A DNA stretch of 64,000 bases, from contig CM082587.2 of NCBI GenBank assembly GCA_040954595.2, positions 4,216,001-4,280,000 of the forward strand, written 5' to 3'. Below are positions 61,321 to 64,000 of this stretch, one piece after another. Positions within the stretch are counted from its first letter, which is position 1, and every line of letters starts with the position of its first letter. The notes under the pieces are model-generated. The model searched no databases and was not told where the DNA came from. It saw only the letters and a list, made by a program, of their open reading frames with translations. The translations under genes and the position numbers were made by a program. The stretch is from Balanoglossus misakiensis. Lineage: Eukaryota; Hemichordata.

Positions 61321-64000
61321 CTGAAATAAAAAGAAAAAAAAAGAAAGAAAAAAAATGTCAGTCTCAGGAACCTACTTTTCAGACACACAATGAATACTGG
61401 CTCTCAGATTAGTATAAATCACCTATTTGACATGTTCTGCTAATAAATCATGCTCAATGATCCATTGACATAGCTCAACCCATGCCCTGTGAATGGACAT
61501 ACCACAAACACTTGCATACATTAATTTTTAGCCAATACCAAAAATGTCTTTCTAGTAATCACATCACATTTCTGCCCATACAGACGGCATGAGTCGAGTT
61601 CCAACAACCAATGATTGAGCATATTTCAGAAAGCAGAATGGCAATTAATAACCAAAATACATGTATTGTCAAACAGCAAAAATAAACAGTTGGTGAAGTT
61701 GATCCATAGTGCTAACCCCATGATGACTATAACCAAATTACAACAATAGTGGATTCTCTAAGAACTAGTACATCCGACGGTATAATAAATTACAGTAAAC
61801 AGTGCCTTTAAAATTGTACACATACAGGAATGAACTGTTAATAGTAAATTAACTTCAGGTCATCTATGCTTGTGACAGAATACACAAGACTCAATTCCTA
61901 CACCTCTCAGAACTCAAAAATGGCCAAATGTATCATACAAAACAACTTTTGGATGTCTTGGCTGAATAACTATTGGATGTCTTGGCTGAAAATACATTTC
62001 TAATGGCTGTGTTGCAAGTTAAAAATTCATTTTCTGTTTCCCAAGACAGACAAGCCCTGCTTACACTTTGCCAAACACTCCTTACAACTTGTGTAAATTT
62101 CATAAAGGCTACTGATAAAAAGAACACATGAAGAAATTAACATTGACGAGACTAAACATATGGACAGATATAGTTTCTCAAATTTCACAGTAACACCCTA
62201 TTCTTGACCCAAATCTGTTTGTACATGGAAGTTGTGACATCACTTAAACAGTACATTTCAAAACACGTCCCTGGCTGAATAAATTACACCGCCATATCTA
62301 GCATAATACTGTCACATGTACATGCATTTCTTACAGCATTTTAGGGTTATAAATCAAGCCATGTTTCATTAAATTGTGACAAGAGTCTACACGTTTCTGG
62401 ATACCACTCTATTTAACAGCACCTAACATGTTACTAATATTACACATTTTTATGATCACCGAGTGTAAACGCATAATTAACTTGCATACAGCATTCATAT
62501 TTGCGTGTAACATGTAAATCATTGATGTTGTACAGCACAGGGCAAAGGTTATACATTTTCTGATGCAAGATGTACTGAGCATTTCCCATGGGTATTAGAC
62601 CTATCACATTATTCACAACAAAATATTTCCAGAACAAGTAACAAAGGCAGCAAGTAAAGCAATATACAGGCATCATTCAGTTCTTCACAATAAATATTTC
62701 TTTAGTCATATAAAAAAATAATCAGAAATGCTGGTAGTACATGTATATACATCAAACCCTCCACAAACTATGTCACAGAATGCTTCTTTGATATGCGGAT
62801 GAACAGAGCGTCGTCGAGTTTTTTGCAATTGACAAAAACGTCAAAACTGAAACAAGTATAAAGTCCAGGTAATTCAATAAGTCATACTGTTTATGCAAAA
62901 CAAATATATGCTGCTTTTTTCGAGCTGATTTCAGAACAGTTTACATTCAACACACTATAGTCACAAAAAAGGTTATTATTCGTTACAGACTGTGATAAAA
63001 CTTATCACAATATTCTAAAATAGCCGTTCAATGTTGCAGTCTTCATCCAATTACGCAGGTCATCCGAAGCACTTCACAGTTGATAGCAACCTTCAGGACA
63101 TGTAACACTGTGCACACATCAATCCCACTTGGCTGAATGTCAGGTGAGAAATATACATTTGATAGACACATCAAAAATATCAATCATAACAGGTACGAGC
63201 AAGCTCACAGTTCAATGTTAAGAAGTCATTTTTCACAAATGAATTGTAGATTATCGAGATATGCAACTGTGATCTTGCTTGTGAAAAAAATTACATGTAC
63301 AATGGAAGGCTAGAATTTCACTTTTGGGGTGTTTGACATCGCAACTTGCTGCTATGATCCATCAAACAGCAGCAGACAGGTGTGTCCAATATGCTTTTTC
63401 TTTTAGACCTTGTCAGTCATGCTCTCCAATTCAACGATATTAGAGCAACATGCCACTATATCAGATTCCATGAAACTCTAAAAAATTTAAATTATGAACA
63501 GGCAGGTTGGTTTATGTGTTGAAAAAATGGTAAGGAACATGGTACTGAGGGACATTAAGCAGCAACTTTGGACAAATCTTTTATTTTTCTCTGTAGAGCA
63601 AGTCCAAGAAGAAACTCTGATCTATACGCGAGTTTCTTAGTCTACCTACATATCATGCTACATCTGGCCCTCTACTGTTTACCAGTATCACTTGTGTTGG
63701 TACAATGACCATTATTGTCAGGAAATTAAACAAATTTTCGATAACCTTTCAGCAATACCAACTATGTTCAAATACTGTACCAATATGGTGCATATTAGGA
63801 ATTTGGATCATGCGTCTGTTTTTTTTACCTACAGGAAACTGCTGGCCTTCAAAAGTGGCCAGAATTTACAGCTTTCAACCAGGAGCTAAGAGTATCTTTA
63901 TGAGAATATCCAAGTTGTCCCACTGAAAATTGAGTTTTCAGAACATTGTTCTCTTCATTGACCATGAATTCCTCAATATTTGATGCCCCCAGATTAATGT
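61321..64000. other. Right-hand non-coding region, no gene supported
   Basis: AT-rich DNA with only short open frames. Near 61951 an 18-base unit (ttggatgtcttggctgaa) occurs twice in tandem, 22-24 bases apart. At 63403-63476 both strands show a short open frame next to a splice-acceptor-like sequence, which cannot be resolved by eye. If reading (b) of 61136-61320 is right, this is intron or upstream sequence of that gene. Confidence 0.4.

Noticed and set aside
63403-63484. Short open frames on both strands beside acceptor-like sequences
   Set aside because: The minus frame ends in SMTDKV and the plus frame in SDSMKL, each about 25 codons. Both strands fit equally well, so neither can be called.
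1-64000. tRNA, rRNA or snRNA genes
   Set aside because: T-loop-like ttcga words were checked by eye, but none sat in a full tRNA frame. No rRNA or snRNA core was recognised. A covariance-model scan would settle this.
1-64000. A new multi-gene biological system
   Set aside because: The recognised genes are ordinary conserved animal genes with unrelated jobs. Their clustering is explained by ancient synteny rather than by shared function.

Overview
This 64 kb window is nuclear DNA of an invertebrate animal. Its genes have many short exons with GT/AG borders and long non-coding stretches rich in simple repeats. The best guess is an amphioxus (Branchiostoma-like cephalochordate). The reasons are an Hr39-type NR5B nuclear receptor (known from invertebrates, missing from vertebrates), non-coding DNA full of the word tacatgta, and gene density. 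A hemichordate or a lophotrochozoan is not excluded, because no species marker is present.

Layout. (1) Positions 1-638, minus strand: the N-terminal coding exon of an unidentified Pro/Ser-rich protein that runs off the left edge. (2) 639-9112: non-coding, with simple repeats, a 24-bp perfect palindrome, a three-copy diverged tandem repeat and a fragment of a short interspersed repeat. (3) 9113-20501, plus: a complete 16-exon sarcosine dehydrogenase (SARDH); its introns carry three MITE-like elements and a 92-bp AATC tract. (4) 24860-31384, plus: a 4-coding-exon NR5B/Hr39-type nuclear receptor. (5) 35520-40297, plus: a 15-exon DOMON plus cytochrome b561 protein (ferric-chelate reductase 1-like). 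(6) 42138-40490, minus: SURF6, tail to tail with the reductase. (7) 51191-43038, minus: SNAPC4, 18 exons. (8) 52423-52274, minus: an orphan candidate terminal exon. (9) About 61138-53509, minus: PPP1R10 (PNUTS), 20 exons if the proposed one-codon first exon is right. (10) 61321-64000: no gene supported.

Every splice join in SARDH, NR5B, the reductase, SURF6, SNAPC4 and PPP1R10 was checked by hand for GT/AG borders and reading-frame phase. All six close in frame, giving 935, 904, 491, 371, 1671 and 897 residues.

The genes do not form one pathway. Roles are mitochondrial one-carbon catabolism (SARDH), transcription control (NR5B, SNAPC4), membrane redox (the reductase), ribosome biogenesis (SURF6) and PP1 targeting and RNA polymerase II regulation (PPP1R10). 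What links them is ancestry. In human, SARDH, SURF6 and SNAPC4 lie on 9q34, NR5A1 on 9q33 and PPP1R10 in the MHC at 6p21, two arms of one paralogon. The window therefore looks like an unduplicated piece of the proto-MHC/9q34 ancestral block. I saw no novel defence, mobile or biosynthetic system. The items most worth checking are a two-residue insertion in the NR5B DNA-binding domain, the orphan exon near 52.3 kb, the PPP1R10 first exon and the MITE families.
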